Source: Cryptomeria japonica
Lineage: Eukaryota; Streptophyta; Pinopsida; Cupressales; Cupressaceae
Length of the DNA: 64,000 nucleotides
NCBI RefSeq assembly: GCF_030272615.1
Contig: NC_081411.1
Location: 152,509,971 to 152,573,970, forward strand
Direction: 5' to 3'
Shown piece by piece: positions 1 through 12,190 of this stretch (positions within the stretch are counted from its first letter, which is position 1; each line of letters opens with the position of its first letter). The notes under the pieces were generated by a model, which saw nothing but the letters and a program-made list of their open reading frames with translations, had not been told where the DNA came from and made no database searches. The position numbers were made by a program, and so were the translations under genes.

Positions 1-178
1 CTTTGAATTTTCTTGATTTATTGACTCTTTATGTTGTTCCTCTGTCACAATTGAGTTTTTTTATGTTATTGGAGTGGCAGGTTCACTATTCTAAGAAGAT
101 TCATGCATTACCAATTTAGGTCTGATAAATTCATCTTCCGATCCACAGTCATATGATTTGATCTGATTACTACCATGT
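1..178 (-). pseudogene. pol: Copia-1 pol fragment: IN-RT linker
   Basis: This is the continuation of the Copia-1 reading frame beyond the 179-3233 insertion. Read on the minus strand from 173, the frame is acidic and polar with few stops, as expected for the variable linker between the integrase C-terminus and the RT of Copia. The target duplication CATGT (174-178 and 3234-3238) joins it to the integrase tail that ends at 3234. RT itself would lie left of position 1. The assignment rests on continuity, since the linker has no domain signature. Confidence 0.7.
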
Positions 179-1486
179 TGATGCAGAGCATCATGAAAAA
201 CCAACCAAGAACCCCAAATCAACCATGGAGTCCCAATCCTAGGGTGCTCAATGACCCAAAATAATCATCAATATACAACCTTGATATGTTCAAGGCATCT
301 AACAAGATTACTATCAACCAACCAATCCAAAATCAAATCTTTCATATCATTTATAACCCTTTAAACATTATTCAAGACCCAAACAATGCATTATGTTGTC
401 CTAGTTAATGACAGACTGATAGACCCATACTCTATTATTAATAACTTTCAAACCAAACAATAGTTTGAAGATCTCTTCGGTGAGGCTGTATAAAACTAGG
501 TTTCTAAACCCATGTCCAAATTTGAGAACAATCCAACACTTCATTTTTGAATTATTCCCCCCGTACTGAGACCTATTTTTACTATCATAAACAACTCAGA
601 AAAATTCAGCATTTAGCCTGCTAGGGAATCAAATATCTCATAAAATACTTAACCAATAACATTGAAACTGAATTAATTTGAAATATAATTCAACCCTCTA
701 TCAAACACCAAATTTACAACAATTTCCAATGGTGCAATCAAAATAGTTTAGTGAAACTCTCCACAAACCCCAATTTGGAGGGTTTTTTGACAGTTTTCAC
801 CAAATCTTGCATAACTTGCTTAAAAGTGATTGAAATTAAATGAAACCAAAGGGAAAAAAATTTAGCTCATGCCATTATCATATCCAATGTATTTCCAATG
901 GAGATAAATTATTTTTCATAAAGAAAAATGTGAATGATCAGACTACAATACCCAGAAAACAATGTGGAGTGTGTAAAAACTTCAAATGTTATTCATTTCC
1001 TTCCTCCAATCATACACACCCCCCATTGGATTTGACTAAATGATGGTTTTTATAACCTCCACACATCCTTATGGTAGTTACAACTTCCCAAGACCAATTA
1101 CATCCTTGGTTTGCAACTTTTAGAACATGGTTTGTTGCTTGACAACACTTAATGCCACAAATGACAACTTTGATGAATATGAATTCCAAACTTGTAAGAC
1201 TTCACATGAACCTTCCAAATACGCAAAAATGGACTTCAAATGACCTTTTACAACCTTTTTACCCTTTCTTGACTTTTTTATACAAATTTGACCTCATAAA
1301 CCCAATCAAGACCTTATTAGGACAACTGGGACAACTCATTATAATTGACTCTTTTAGCCTTGCATATGACCTCATAATGGCTCAAAATACATTAAAATGA
1401 CCATATAAACTCAAATATGAGTGAAATGATTCATGGCATGACCTTTAACCTCCTGGTGTACATTTGGGTTAGGTGCTCCTGCACCA
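179..1486 (-). repeat. 3' LTR of the short element
   Basis: Matches 1927-3233 end to end with scattered substitutions. Small ORFs inside it recur in the other copy and have no coding character. Confidence 0.9.
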
Positions 1487-1910
1487 TACTACTGACCTTG
1501 AAATCTTTCCAAGTCCCTTGAAAACAACCTTCAAAAAAAAATTGTATCTTGGACTGAAACTTTGTCTTTGTCTTCATCTTTATCTCTACCTCTTCCTTTC
1601 ATCATTCTCTCATTATCCTCATGCTACTGCTACCAACTTCAAAAATTTAATCATTCTCCCAACTACTCACATCCATGGAGCATCCAATGGCTACAACTCA
1701 AGGTGTTCCTCAAGCATCCACCTCTCCTACTGCACACACACAAACTCATACTTCCTTTGCCTCACCTAGGAGTATCTTTTTCCTCTCTCCCTAGTCTTTT
1801 GCCAACCACAACCAGGTTTTCTCTTCAACCTGTTCCTTTGTAGTTAGGTGGATCCAACACATGTAACCAAACACAACATAAACAACTTTCCTAGCCCAGA
1901 TCTTTTGTTG

Positions 1911-1923
1911 GGCTCTGATACCA
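1911..1923 (-). other. Primer-binding site of the short element
   Basis: The minus-strand reading TGGTATCAGAGCC is the canonical plant initiator-Met-tRNA primer site. It lies 3 nt from the end of the right-hand (5') LTR. Confidence 0.9.
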
Positions 1924-1926
1924 ATT

Positions 1927-3233
1927 TAATGCAGAGCATCATGAAAAACCAACCAAGAACCCCAAATCAACCATGGAGTCCCAATCCTAGGGTGCTCAAT
2001 GACCCAAAATAATCATCAATCTATAACCTTGATATGTTCAAGGAATCTAAAAATACTACTATCAACCAACCAATCCAATATCAAATGTTTCATATCATTT
2101 ATAACCCTTTAAACATTATTCAAGACCCAAACAATGCATTATGTTGTCCCAGTTAATGACAATCTGATAGACCCATACTCTATTATTAATAACTTTCAAA
2201 CCCAAAAATAGTTTGTAGATCACTTTGGTGAGGCTGTATAACACTAGGTTTCTAAACCCATGTCCACATTTGAGAACAATCCAACGGTTCATTTTTGAGT
2301 TATGCCCCCCATACTAAGACCTATTTTTACTATCATACACAACTCAGAAATATTCAGCATTTAGCCTGCTAGGGCATCACATATCTCATAAAATACTTAA
2401 CCAATCATATTGAAACTGAATTCATTTGAAATATAATTCAACCCTCTATCAAACACTAAATTTAGAATAATTTCCAATGTTGAAATCAAAATATTTTAGT
2501 GAAACTCTCTACAAACCCCGATTTGGAGGGCTTTTTGACAATTTTCACCAAATCTTGCATAACTTGCTTAAAAGACTAAAATTAAATGAAACCAAAGGGA
2601 AAAAAAAATGAACTCATGTCATTATCATATCCAATATATTTTTAATGGAGATAAATGATTTTTCATAAAGAAAAATGTGAATGATCAGACTGCAATACCT
2701 AGAAAACAATGTGGAGTGTGTAAAAACTTCAAATGTTATTCATTTCCTTCCTCCAATCATACACACCCCCCAATGGATTCGACCAAATGATGTTTTTTAT
2801 AACCTCCGCACATCCATATGGAAATTACAACTACCCAAGACCAATTACATCCTTGGTTTGCAACTTTTAGAACATGGTTTGTTGCTTGACAACACTTAAT
2901 GCCACAAATGACAACTTTGATGAATATGAACTCCAAACTTGTAAGACTTCACATGAACCTTCCAAATACATCACAATGGACTTAAAATGACATTTTACAA
3001 CCTTTTTACCCTTTCATGACTTGTTTATACAAATTTGACCTCATAAACCCAATCAAGACCTTATTAGGACAACTTGGACAACTCATTACAATTGGCTCTT
3101 TTAGTCTTACATATGACCTCATAATGCCTCAAAATACATTAAAATGACCATATAAACTCAAATATGAGTGAAATGATTCATGACATGATCTTTAACCTCC
3201 TGGTGTACGTTTGGGTTAGGTGCTCCTGCACCA
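1927..3233 (-). repeat. 5' LTR of the short element
   Basis: Direct repeat of 179-1486. On the minus strand it starts TGGTGCAGGAGCACC, almost the same 15 bases that start the Gypsy-H LTR (TGGTGTAGGAGCACC). Confidence 0.9.
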
Positions 3234-5657
3234 CATGTTCATCCACCTTGACATTTATGCTCTTTGTTATCCTATTCAATCTTTTGCTATAACATATATA
3301 TGCTTTTCTCTTGGTAGAATAACCCAAAAATATTCCTTCATCACTTCTAGGATCAAATTTTCCCAATTCATCATCTCTTCTAATGTAACATTTACTTGCA
3401 AAAATTCTGAAATATTTGATAGTAGGAGTATGACCAAACCATAATTCATAAGAAGTCTTACTGGTATCACCTTCTATGTGTACTATTTTGAAAGTGTATA
3501 CATCTGTATTGACAGGTTCCCTCAAATAAATATCAGAAAATTTAGCTTTTGTCATCATAGTCCTTGTTGCATCCAATATGGTTTTGTTCTTCCTTTTCAC
3601 CAATCCATTCTGTTATGGAGTCCTAGGTGCAAAAAGTTGTCTTTTGATTCCATTCTTCTCACAAAAGTTGTTGAATTCATTGGATGTAAACTCACCGCCT
3701 TGATCTGATCTCAAACACTTTATCTTTAGTCTGGTCTTAGTCTCAACCATAGCTTTAAATATTTTGAATTTCTCAAAAGCTTTAGATTTTTCTTTCATAA
3801 ATGCTACCCACATCATTCTAGAATAATCATCAATAAGTAAGGTAAAGTATCTGTCACCTTGAAAACATTTAGTCCTTGCCGATCCACACAGATCAGTATG
3901 AATAAGATCAATAATTTCATTAGATTTATCATGTATTCTTCTAAAAGAATTTTTGACTTGCTTACCCATTTGACATTCTCTACATACCGGATTATGAGGT
4001 TTGACAAGTTTTGGAAAATCTTTGACAACCTGTGTTGAGCTAATCTTCACTATTCAATCAAATTTTACATGACACATCCTCTTATGTCATAACAAGCTTT
4101 CATCAATCTGAGCAATCAAGTAAGCTTTCTCATCGGAGTTGAAATGAAATATGTTTCCATTGGTCTAAGTTTCAGAAGCTATTTCTAATTCATCAATAGT
4201 TATTTCCAATCCAGATCTATTGATGATCTTACATTTTCCATACTTGAATTGTAAATGAAATTCTTTATCCACCATCTAACCTACACTTATATGCTTTAAG
4301 CCTTCAACATAATAAACATTATCAATGTTAGTCTTACCATCCAATGATATTGTTCCTTTTCCTTTGATCCTACATGCCTTGTTGTCTCCAAATCTGCCTA
4401 ATTTGCCATCAGATTCTTGTAGTGATAGAAATTTTCTGTTGTCACCAGTCATGTGATGTGAGCATCCACTGTCTGTAACCTATTCATCCTTTTCTTCAAT
4501 TTTAGTAGCTAAAGCCTTTTCCTCAGTATGAGTTGCTTCAATGATAGGTTTCAGAGAATCATCCTTGATATCAATAAAAACCCAGTCCTTACCAGAGGCA
4601 ACTCCATTATCGATTCCACTCATAGGTTCATCATAATCATTAGTAATACCAAAATCATCATCACTAGCACAATAGAATGATTTATCCTTATTCCTTTTGA
4701 ATCTATGCCTGTTCTGATATTCCAGATTAAGCTTATAACTCTTCACAAATCTTTCATGATTCCTAGCAGCTCTTTCAGGGCATCTAGTAGAAAAATGACC
4801 AATTTCGTTGTATGAAAAACATTTAAAAGGGATTTTTCCTTCATACTTACTTCCAGCTAGTCCTTTAGGAATTCTTCTAGCAATCAGGGCTTCCAGCTCT
4901 TCAAGTTCTCTTTATTCTCTTTCAATGTCCTCCATGTCTTTAGCATACATCTCTTTCCAATCTATATTTTGCTTACCGGAGGCAGATGCTCTAAATGCAG
5001 TCTTAGTTTTAGTAGCACTCTAATCTCCAAGTTCCTCAAGCTCAAAAGCAATCAATTTCCCAAGCAGTGTATCTCTGGTAATAGGGGTACTTGACATTGT
5101 TCAAAGTTCATTGATTGTAGTAGCCTTCATCTTATAAGCCAGAGGTAGAACTCTTAGAACCTTTGACACTATCTCATCCTCACTAACTGATCTGCCACCT
5201 CATTTGATTCCCATAACAATCTTATTTACTCTATCCGTGAAAGAACTTATCTTCGCATCTTCTTCCATCTTCAAAGTTTCATACCTTACCTGGAAACCTT
5301 GAAGTTTTGCAATTTTCACAGACTGATCACCTTCATACAGAGTTTCAAGCTTTGTCCAGATCAACTTTGCATTCTCCAACTCAAGGATATTTAATATATT
5401 TTCATCAGACAAGGCGCTTAACAATGCTTCTTTAGCTCTGACATTATTTTCAACCTTCTTTTTTTCATCAACAAGTGTCGGTGATCTAGAATTAGGATCA
5501 TGAGGTATATACCCTTTCTCCACTATCTCCCAAACATCAGCTCCAAGACATCTAAGATGAATCTTCATTCGCTCCTTCCATATTTTGTAATTTGTACCAT
5601 CAAATATGGGAATCTCTTCCGATAGGGATTGAATGTAGAACTAGATGTAGTTGCCAT
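3234..5657 (-). pseudogene. gag-pol: Copia-1 gag-protease-integrase, decayed
   Basis: Read from 5657 downward. A UBN2-type Gag region is best seen at 5200-5568, followed by a zinc knuckle near 4780-4830 whose second Cys reads Tyr (CFSYNEIGHFSTRC). The Copia protease motif DSGCSHHM is near 4450, just after an in-frame stop. The integrase HHCC finger lies around 3950-4110. The integrase core at 3613-4050 keeps its first two catalytic acids (HTDLCG and SDQGGEF), but the Glu position reads Lys (GLVKRKNKT near 3600). The fold continues to 3234, where the short element interrupts. A frameshift lies about 45 nt after the ATG and several stops interrupt the frame, so it is a dead polyprotein gene. 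Confidence 0.88.
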
Positions 5658-5697
5658 CGGATCTCCTCAAGTGGTTAAGCTTCTGCAAAGAGGACCT

Positions 5698-5710
5698 CAC
5701 TCTAATACTA
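5698..5710 (-). other. Degenerate primer-binding site of Copia-1
   Basis: The minus strand reads TAGTATTAGAGTG, the initiator-Met site with three transitions, 2 nt after the LTR end at 5713. Confidence 0.7.
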
Positions 5711-5712
5711 AT

Positions 5713-6309
5713 TGTCAGACATATATGATACCAGGAGTAAACTGAGAGGGGGGTGAATCAGTTTACCATCAGACATCAAAACTTAATGCATATCAAAACC
5801 ATTGAACTGGAGCACAAAGGAACCAACACAAATAAGGATAGAACATAAAAGCTTAGTACACACAACACCAATATCTTGATGTGGAAAACCCCGTAAAGGG
5901 AAAAACCATGATGAGAAATCCTACCCACAATCAGATAAATACCCTGCAGTAGTATTGTGAACAATTACAATGGGGTTTGCACTTGCAGAAAGGCCAACAA
6001 CCTAGAGTGCATTTCCATCACAAAAATAAGTCTCATTGACTTACAAAAACATCGGACTGCAATCCAGAAAGAATGAACTATGAAAGTAGCATCTCCTAGT
6101 GCTTGATACAATTACGGTTAAGCATAGATGTATGCCCTACAATAAAAAAAACCTTCACCGAGTGGTATATCAATTGTTGGCACATAAACCTTCCTTTGAT
6201 AATGCAAACATAACCATCCATCCCATTGATATCCAAATTACATAAATAAGTCATCTATAAATACAGTTCATCAAACTTATTGACAAGGTCGACTAAACCC
6301 TAAACCCAT
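5713..6309 (-). repeat. Copia-1 5' LTR, downstream half
   Basis: Contains the usual Copia end (pyrimidine-rich CACCCCCCTCTCAG then CTGACA). It is continuous with 13794-14395 once Gypsy-H and one CCCAT are removed. Confidence 0.82.
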
Positions 6310-7521
6310 TGATGGGTTGGTGCTTGGGATAGACTAGCCTAGTCTATGTTCCTGGATCCTTCCCTAGGACCTCCTGGTGTTCTCTCCACACCCTAGGGTC
6401 TCTAGGACTTCCCTTGCTTGAGAAATCCCCTGACCTTGCCCAATCCACCCACCAATGAGTTGTTATGCTGCTCCTAAGGTCTCATCTACTCATGAGACTC
6501 AAAATCCCTTACTATGGCTAATAAGGGCTAAGGCTTGTTCCACACCTTCCAAGGTCTTAGCAAGGTTAAATCAGGTCTTAAACCATGTTTTACATCCCTC
6601 CATGTTCCCCCAAGAATTTTCTACCTTCATCCTTTCTACCAATTTCATTGTTTTGTGTTTTCGCTTACAAAACAGGGCTACAAGGATTAGGACCAATTAG
6701 GCCTCCTCCCCAGTCCTTTAGGGATTTCTCTCACAAACGATGCATACACAACCCAAACTCCCAAAATAGACTACCATTCAATTGGCAAGGGCTCAAGGAT
6801 TTTCTAGGTTTTGGGCCTCCAAGTGGCCGTACAGTGCCTTGGGTGAATTTTGGGGTTTTTAAGGGTTTTATGAGGGTTTTGTTGTCTGCCTGGGTCATAG
6901 TGAGTGTTTTGTGTTTTAGCCACTTTTTCTGGATTGGTGGAGGCTCCTCCTTCACACCAATGATTCTTCAAACACTCCTCTACACCTCCTCCAAAGGGTG
7001 TACTTTCCTCTATCCAACCTTGCTCTCCAAGACCTCTGCAACTTAACCTCTCCTAGTCGGGCATTGTTCAGTCTCCCCTAGGATTGGGTCTCTTGATGGC
7101 CTCCCTGCATTTACTTGTTTTTCAATATGGTACAAGGTCTGCACTCTCATTCCCCATGGTTTCATGGTGGTTCCACAACGGGGAATGGAGTTATGCAGCC
7201 ATTTACACAATCCTGTCCAAAACTAGACAGTAAGAAGAGCATCTTTTGAGCAACTTTGTCATTGTTGCTTTTCATGACTCCTAAGCCTATGTTGGGCTAT
7301 CCTAAGAACATCAACATTCCAATAAGTCCTAACACACATTCCAGGCACACTCAACCTCTCCTGCACAAGAAATCACAACAAAAACACTAAGGACCTAAAA
7401 CTAGGACCTAGTCTAGCACACATGAGCTCATGGCTCTTATTCATGTACAATGGCTTCTAAAGAATCATAACACCAACAAAAAAAAGAAAGAGAAAGAGTT
7501 TGGAAGGGTGCTCCTACACCA
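6310..7521 (-). repeat. Gypsy-H 3' LTR, internally shortened
   Basis: Matches 12206-13793 but lacks 366 bp (13145-13510 of the other copy); the join is at 7238/7239. The plus-strand ORF at 6455-6700 recurs at 12350-12595 only because the LTRs are duplicates. Confidence 0.9.
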
Positions 7522-7535
7522 TACTCCCCCTCTTC
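7522..7535 (-). other. Gypsy-H polypurine tract
   Basis: The minus-strand GAAGAGGGGGAGTA directly abuts the 3' LTR, as required for plus-strand DNA priming. Confidence 0.85.
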
Positions 7536-7573
7536 ACACAACTAAGAAATAGAAGAAGAGATGAGAGTTGGGT

Positions 7574-7757
7574 CTATGCCAAGTGTCTTGAACCTGCTTT
7601 CTTCAACCCAGGTAGCTTCAGACTCAGGCTCTCCTACCCACTTCACCAAGTGTTCCATGTAGACCTAGTGTCTAGTGGACTTCTTTACTCTAGATTGCAA
7701 GATCTCCTTTTTTATTGGCTTCTTCACCTGTGGTAAGGCATTAACATATAGGTCCTA
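7574..7757 (-). pseudogene. pol: Gypsy-H integrase C-terminal chromodomain, cut off by stop codons
   Basis: The integrase frame continues past the TAG at 7755-7757. It reads a chromodomain-like stretch with the core LVKWVGEPESEATW at about 7600-7650, matching the family pattern of a Trp in the middle strand and an E-x-TW helix start. A second stop interrupts it before the core, and the frame ends at 7574-7576. Chromodomains of chromoviral integrases bind histone marks and steer insertion into heterochromatin. The element sits in other repeats, which fits, but here the domain could not be made without readthrough of two stops. Confidence 0.8.
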
Positions 7758-9458
7758 CAGTACCTTGGCTTGATTATCAGTCTGCCCTTCTATCTCATCC
7801 TTGTACATGATCAGATCAGCAACGTTAAAGACTGGTGATATAGCCAAATCTGAAGGCAGGTCAATCTTGTCAGCATTCTTACCATATTGCGATAGGATTC
7901 TACAAGGTCCTACCCTTCTCATTTGTAGTTTGGTAGGCTTACCACTTTGCATCCTAGCTTTGCTCAAATGGACCATCACATAGTCACCCACCTTGAACTG
8001 AACCTCTCTCCTTTTCTCATCCATTTTGGCTTTCATCTTTTGAGTGGATTCAAGGATGGCCTTCTTAACTTTCTCTTGGACTTCCTTGATGGTTTGAGTG
8101 AAGTCCTCTACTTGCCCACTCTTCATCTCCAAAGTACTAAGGTCTCTCAACTCACACACCCCCCTTGGATGTCTGCCATATACAACCTCAAAGGGACTTC
8201 TACCAGTAGTCCTATTCACACTGTCATTATATGCATACTCTGCTTGAGGAATGATTAGGTCCCATGTCTGACCATATTCCTTAGTTAGACACCTCAACAA
8301 ATTGCCTAACACCCTGTTGATGACTTCAGTTTGACCATCTGTTTGTGGATGGTAAGCTAAGCTAAATGACAAGTTAGTTCCTAGTCTCTTCCATAATGTT
8401 TGCCAAAAATGACCCATGAACTTGATGTCCCTGTCTGAAACAATGCTTAAAGGGAGTCCATGAATCCTAACAATCTCTTTGAAGAAGAGATGTGCAACAT
8501 AGCTAGCATCATGTGTAGTCTTACATGGTATGAAATGACTCATTTTGGAAAATCTATCTACTACCACATAGATGTTGTCCATACCTGTCTTTGTCTTGGG
8601 AAGTCCTACTACAAAGTCCATGCTTATACATTCCCAAGGTCTATTAGGGACCAGTAATGGTTGATAAAGACCAACATTGCTTGATCCTCCTTTTGCTCTT
8701 TGACACACTCCACATTGCTCTACATACCTCTTCACATCTCTTGGCAACTTTGGCCAATGGTAGTACCTCCGTACCAAGTCTAGGGTATTATTAATCCCAA
8801 AGTGTCCACTCAAACTGCCATTATGTTTCTCTTGGATGAGGTTCTCCCTCATAGATCCTCTAGGTACACACAACTGGTTACCTTTGAACAAGAGACCATT
8901 TTGGAGAGTGTAATTTGCATACTCACCATGGAAATGGTTCTCAAACTCTTTGCAAACCTTATAAGTTGATGAGAAATCCTCATCTCCTTCATAGAGGTCT
9001 TTGAAACCTTCTATGCCTATGCTCTGCAACTGTAACTCTTGAACTGTTAACAACTTCCTGCTTAAGGCATCTGCCACCTTATTAAGTTGCCCCTTCTTAT
9101 GCTTGATGGTGAAGGTGAAGGATTGGAGGTATTCCTTCCATTTCAGATGTCTATTGTTGATCTTTTCTTGAGTGTTAATGTAACTCAATGCCTGATTGTC
9201 TGTGAACACTACAAATTCTTTTTGGAGTAGGTAGTGCCTCCATTTCTTTAGAGACTGCACTAATGCATACAACTCTAGGTCATAGGCTGAGTACTTCTTC
9301 TTTGCTTCATTAAGTTTCTCACTGAAAAATGCCACAGGTCTTCCCTCTTGACTCAACACACCACCTACTGCAATTCCACTTGCATCACACTCCAAAGTGA
9401 ATAGCTTATCAAACATAGGTAGGAGAAGGATAGGTTTTGTGGCTACTTCTTGTTTCAA
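7755..9458 (-). CDS. pol: Gypsy-H RNase H and integrase, open segment of pol
   Basis: An open run of 567 codons. Residues ~15-135 are RNase H (ECDASGIAVGGVL, the Glu in DLELYAL, FTDNQAL). An integrase zinc finger follows at ~210-255 (H-x-H then CGVCQRAKG). The integrase core at ~265-430 retains the D-D-E triad: SMDFVVGLP, SDRDIKF, GQTEVINR. The C-terminal SH3-like part ends FNVADL. The run is bounded upstream by two stops in the RT-RNase H connection (about 9483 and 9573) and downstream by the stop before the chromodomain. It is the best preserved pol segment in the window and its catalytic residues look intact, but it is not an independent gene. Confidence 0.9.
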   Translation of the reverse strand: MKQEVATKPILLLPMFDKLFTLECDASGIAVGGVLSQEGRPVAFFSEKLNEAKKKYSAYDLELYALVQSLKKWRHYLLQKEFVVFTDNQALSYINTQEKINNRHLKWKEYLQSFTFTIKHKKGQLNKVADALSRKLLTVQELQLQSIGIEGFKDLYEGDEDFSSTYKVCKEFENHFHGEYANYTLQNGLLFKGNQLCVPRGSMRENLIQEKHNGSLSGHFGINNTLDLVRRYYHWPKLPRDVKRYVEQCGVCQRAKGGSSNVGLYQPLLVPNRPWECISMDFVVGLPKTKTGMDNIYVVVDRFSKMSHFIPCKTTHDASYVAHLFFKEIVRIHGLPLSIVSDRDIKFMGHFWQTLWKRLGTNLSFSLAYHPQTDGQTEVINRVLGNLLRCLTKEYGQTWDLIIPQAEYAYNDSVNRTTGRSPFEVVYGRHPRGVCELRDLSTLEMKSGQVEDFTQTIKEVQEKVKKAILESTQKMKAKMDEKRREVQFKVGDYVMVHLSKARMQSGKPTKLQMRRVGPCRILSQYGKNADKIDLPSDLAISPVFNVADLIMYKDEIEGQTDNQAKVL

Positions 9459-9572
9459 TAATTGAAATGCTTTGTCAGCCTACTCAGTCCATTTAAACTT
9501 CATTTTAAGGCCTCCTTTCATGGTTTCAAGGACTAGTGCACATATGCCACTGAAATTCCTCACAAACTTCCT

Positions 9573-10637
9573 CTAGAATTGAGCTAATCCATGGAAACTT
9601 CTAACTTCAGTTCCTGTTTTAGGTGCAGGCCAATTCAAGATTGCCTCCACTTTGCTTGGATCCATCTTCAAGGTTCCCTTAGACACCACAAATCCTAAGT
9701 AAACCAACTCTTTCTTCAAGAAGTCACACTTCTCTAGGTTGATGGATAGCTTCTCCTCATGCAACCTCTCTAAGACTAACCTCAAATGCTCAAGATGCTC
9801 CTCTTTGGTTCTGCTATAGATGAGAATGTCATCTAGGTACACCACCACAAATCTACCTGTGAAATCCTTCAACACTTCATTCATCAACCTCATGAAGGTG
9901 CTCGGAGCATTGGTGAGTCCAAATGGCATCACAAGACATTCATACAATCCTTCTGTGGTTTTAAAAGCAGTCTTCCACTCATCACCCTCCTTAATTCTTA
10001 TCTGGTGATAACCACTTTTAAGGTCTAGCTTGGTAAAATACATAGCCCCTCCTAAAAAATCCATTAGATCCTCTATTCTAGTAATAGGAAACCTATACCT
10101 TATGGTAATCCTATTGATTTCTCTTGAATCAGTGCAAAGTCTCCACTTAACTCCTTTTTTTGATGCTAGCACTATCGGGACTGCACATGGGCTGATGCTC
10201 TTCTTAATCAGTCCTTGTTCCAATAACTCCTGCACTTGCCTTGCTACCTCCTTATTCTGATCAAGTGTAAGCTTATATGCAGCCTTATTAGGTAAGGATG
10301 CACTGGGAACAAAGTCTATTTGATGACTTATAGACCTTCTTGGTGGGAGTGTTGTAGGTGTTCCATCACTCACTATGTCTTTATACTCTTGTAACATGTG
10401 CTTCACCTCCTTGGGTATCTCTGCCTGCAACTTGTCTACTACCTCCTTTGGCTTCACAAAGATGGCACACTTTACTATCTCCTCCTCATGTAGCAAGTTT
10501 AAAAACTCTTTACTGATAGCCAATAAAACACTAGGTGTTCTTGAAGTTCCCTCTTCATTCTCTGTCAAAGACTGAATCTTGAAGGTCTTGTTGTCCTTCT
10601 TAAAGGAAATGGAGTTCTCCTCTCCATCATAGAGCAC
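9573..10637 (-). pseudogene. pol: Gypsy-H reverse transcriptase, open segment
   Basis: 354 codons in the same frame as the protease upstream and the RNase H downstream. The first ~110 residues are the protease-RT linker. RT runs from ~120, with WRLCTDSREIN, FTKLDLKSGYHQIRI, MPFGLTNAPSTF and the catalytic YLDDILIYS near residue 270. The family sequence would continue into the connection domain, but here a stop follows FHGLAQF. RT copies the element RNA into cDNA in virus-like particles in the cytoplasm. The catalytic motifs are intact, but the polyprotein is broken on both sides. Confidence 0.9.
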
Positions 10638-11285
10638 CTTCCTATCAAATTGCTAGGGTCTTCCTAGCAACAGATGACATGCATCCATGGGCAACACATC
10701 ACAAAGGATCTTGTCCTTGTATCCTCCAATGGAAAACTCTACCCAAGTCTGATCATTGACCAGCACACTCTACTCATGATTCAACCATGTCACCCTATAT
10801 GGGTTAGTGTGGGGTATCCTTGTGAGTTTCAACTTCTTGACTGCCTCTTCTGATATGATATTGTCAATTAAGCCTGAATCAACTATCACCTTGCAAACTT
10901 TACCAAGAATCTTGCACCTCACCCTAAACAATGCTCTCCTATGCTTAGGTTCATTCTTCTCTGGCTGTCTTATCAAGACCCTATTAAACATCAGATTTTC
11001 TCCAATCTTTAATTCAATATGGTCCACCTCAGGTGTCTTGCTACTTGAAGAGTCTTCATATGCATAAGCAACCCTCTTTCCACTATTTGATGAGGTAGGC
11101 TTGTCAGGGCATCTATATGTCGGGTGTCCCAATTGTCCATAATTGTAACACTTCATTGTTGCAAAATAGGAGTTACCTCTACCAGTACCTCTACCCCTAT
11201 TTGGTCCACCTTGTGCACCTCTTCCTCTAGAGTGTCCTCCTCTGAGATTGGTTTCACTACCATGCTCAGTCAACTTGGCTTCTCC
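10638..11285 (-). pseudogene. pol: Gypsy-H zinc knuckle and aspartic protease
   Basis: A Gly/Arg-rich stretch precedes a CCHC knuckle whose second Cys is Tyr (CYNYGQLGHPTYRC, near 11120-11160). The retropepsin active site reads VIVDSGLIDNII near 10870. The protease C-terminal element (MDACHLLLGRP) lies after an in-frame stop at 10770-10772, and a further stop replaces the expected Trp after LLLGRP. Retropepsins mature Gag-Pol by dimerising. This copy has at least three nonsense codons including the one at 11286, so it is inactive. Confidence 0.82.
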
Positions 11286-12115
11286 TTAGTTCCTCTGTTC
11301 ATTTGTCTTTCTTTGGTAACCACCTCGGTGATTCACTTGTTCTCTACCTTTGCCTCTACCCCTGTTATTGGAGTCTCCTTTCCTTTTGTTCCTCTCTTCT
11401 ACCTTGGTAGCAAGTTGATGACATTTTTGAATAGTAGTAGGAGTCCATAGGCTTATCTCCTCTTGAATATTCCACATTAGGTTGCTTAGATACCTATCCA
11501 CCTTAATGGATTCATCTTCTTGGAATTTGGACCTAAGACATAGCTTTTGAAACTCTTCGGTGTAGGAGGTTACATCAAGGTCTTTCTACTTCAATCCTTG
11601 TCTCTTTTTATGAATTTGGACTTCATAATCCTCTGGTAAGTAGTTCTCCTTAATCTTACTCACCATAGCTTTCCAATTTGCAATAGGTAGCTTCCCATAC
11701 TAACTCTTTCTTCTTGTAGGTACTTCCACCATGTCAAAGCTACTCCCCTTAATCTTGATTTGGCAACCTTAACCTTTTGAGCCTCTGTCACTCCTTCACA
11801 CTCAAAGTGGTTTTACATGCCCTCAATCCATTCCATAACAGTGTCTATGTCCATTCTTCCACTGAAATGTGGCAATCCTTCAAAGGCTTTGGTGTTTAAG
11901 GCCTTAATAGCCTTCACAAAAGGTTCTTCATTGAACAAGGGATCTGGTTCAGGGATAATGTCATCTATGTCTATAGTCTTCTTGCCTTTACCCTTGGTGT
12001 CTTCATCCCAAGGTCCTTGTGTCCTCTGATCCACCACTTCCTGCAATTTATCCCTTATCTCACTCATAGCTTCTTCAAGGAGTCTATTCTTCCACCTCTC
12101 TAGCCAGCTCTGCAT
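11286..12115 (-). pseudogene. gag: Gypsy-H gag, frameshifted
   Basis: Starts at the ATG at 12115, about 75 nt after the primer site. The first 100 codons are open and acidic. After the stop at 11813 the Ty3 capsid pattern is still readable (SRLRGVALTWWKYLQEE near 11700-11770). Frameshifts and stops then lead to a basic Lys/Arg/Gly-rich stretch (11286-11501) before the zinc knuckle. Gag forms the particle shell and packages the RNA. Confidence 0.75.
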
Positions 12116-12190
12116 TAGTGACCATTCTACTCTCCCCTACTGATTCACCAGTATATAGAGACATAAACAATCCAACAAGTCTTTTACTCG

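Larger units (their letters stand above)
179..3233 (-). mobile_element. Short non-autonomous LTR retrotransposon (TRIM/LARD-like)
   Basis: Two direct repeats of about 1.31 kb (179-1486 and 1927-3233) flank only about 440 bp of internal DNA with no polyprotein. The ends are TGATGCA and TGCACCA on the plus strand, a near-perfect 7-bp inverted repeat. The flanks carry a 5-bp duplication, CATGT, at 174-178 and 3234-3238. A clear primer site abuts the right LTR on the minus strand, which sets the orientation. The internal 1487-1926 is pyrimidine-rich and has no supportable gene; the polypurine tract next to 1487 is weak. It must have moved using proteins from another element. Confidence 0.9.

Noticed and set aside
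840-2899. Small ORFs in the 179-3233 element (840-1043, 1152-1400, 2681-2899)
   Set aside because: They are LTR sequence, with frames not maintained between the two LTR copies.
6455-6700. Plus-strand ORF repeated at 12350-12595
   Set aside because: Both copies lie in the two LTRs of one element and are antisense to its transcription; no domain is seen.
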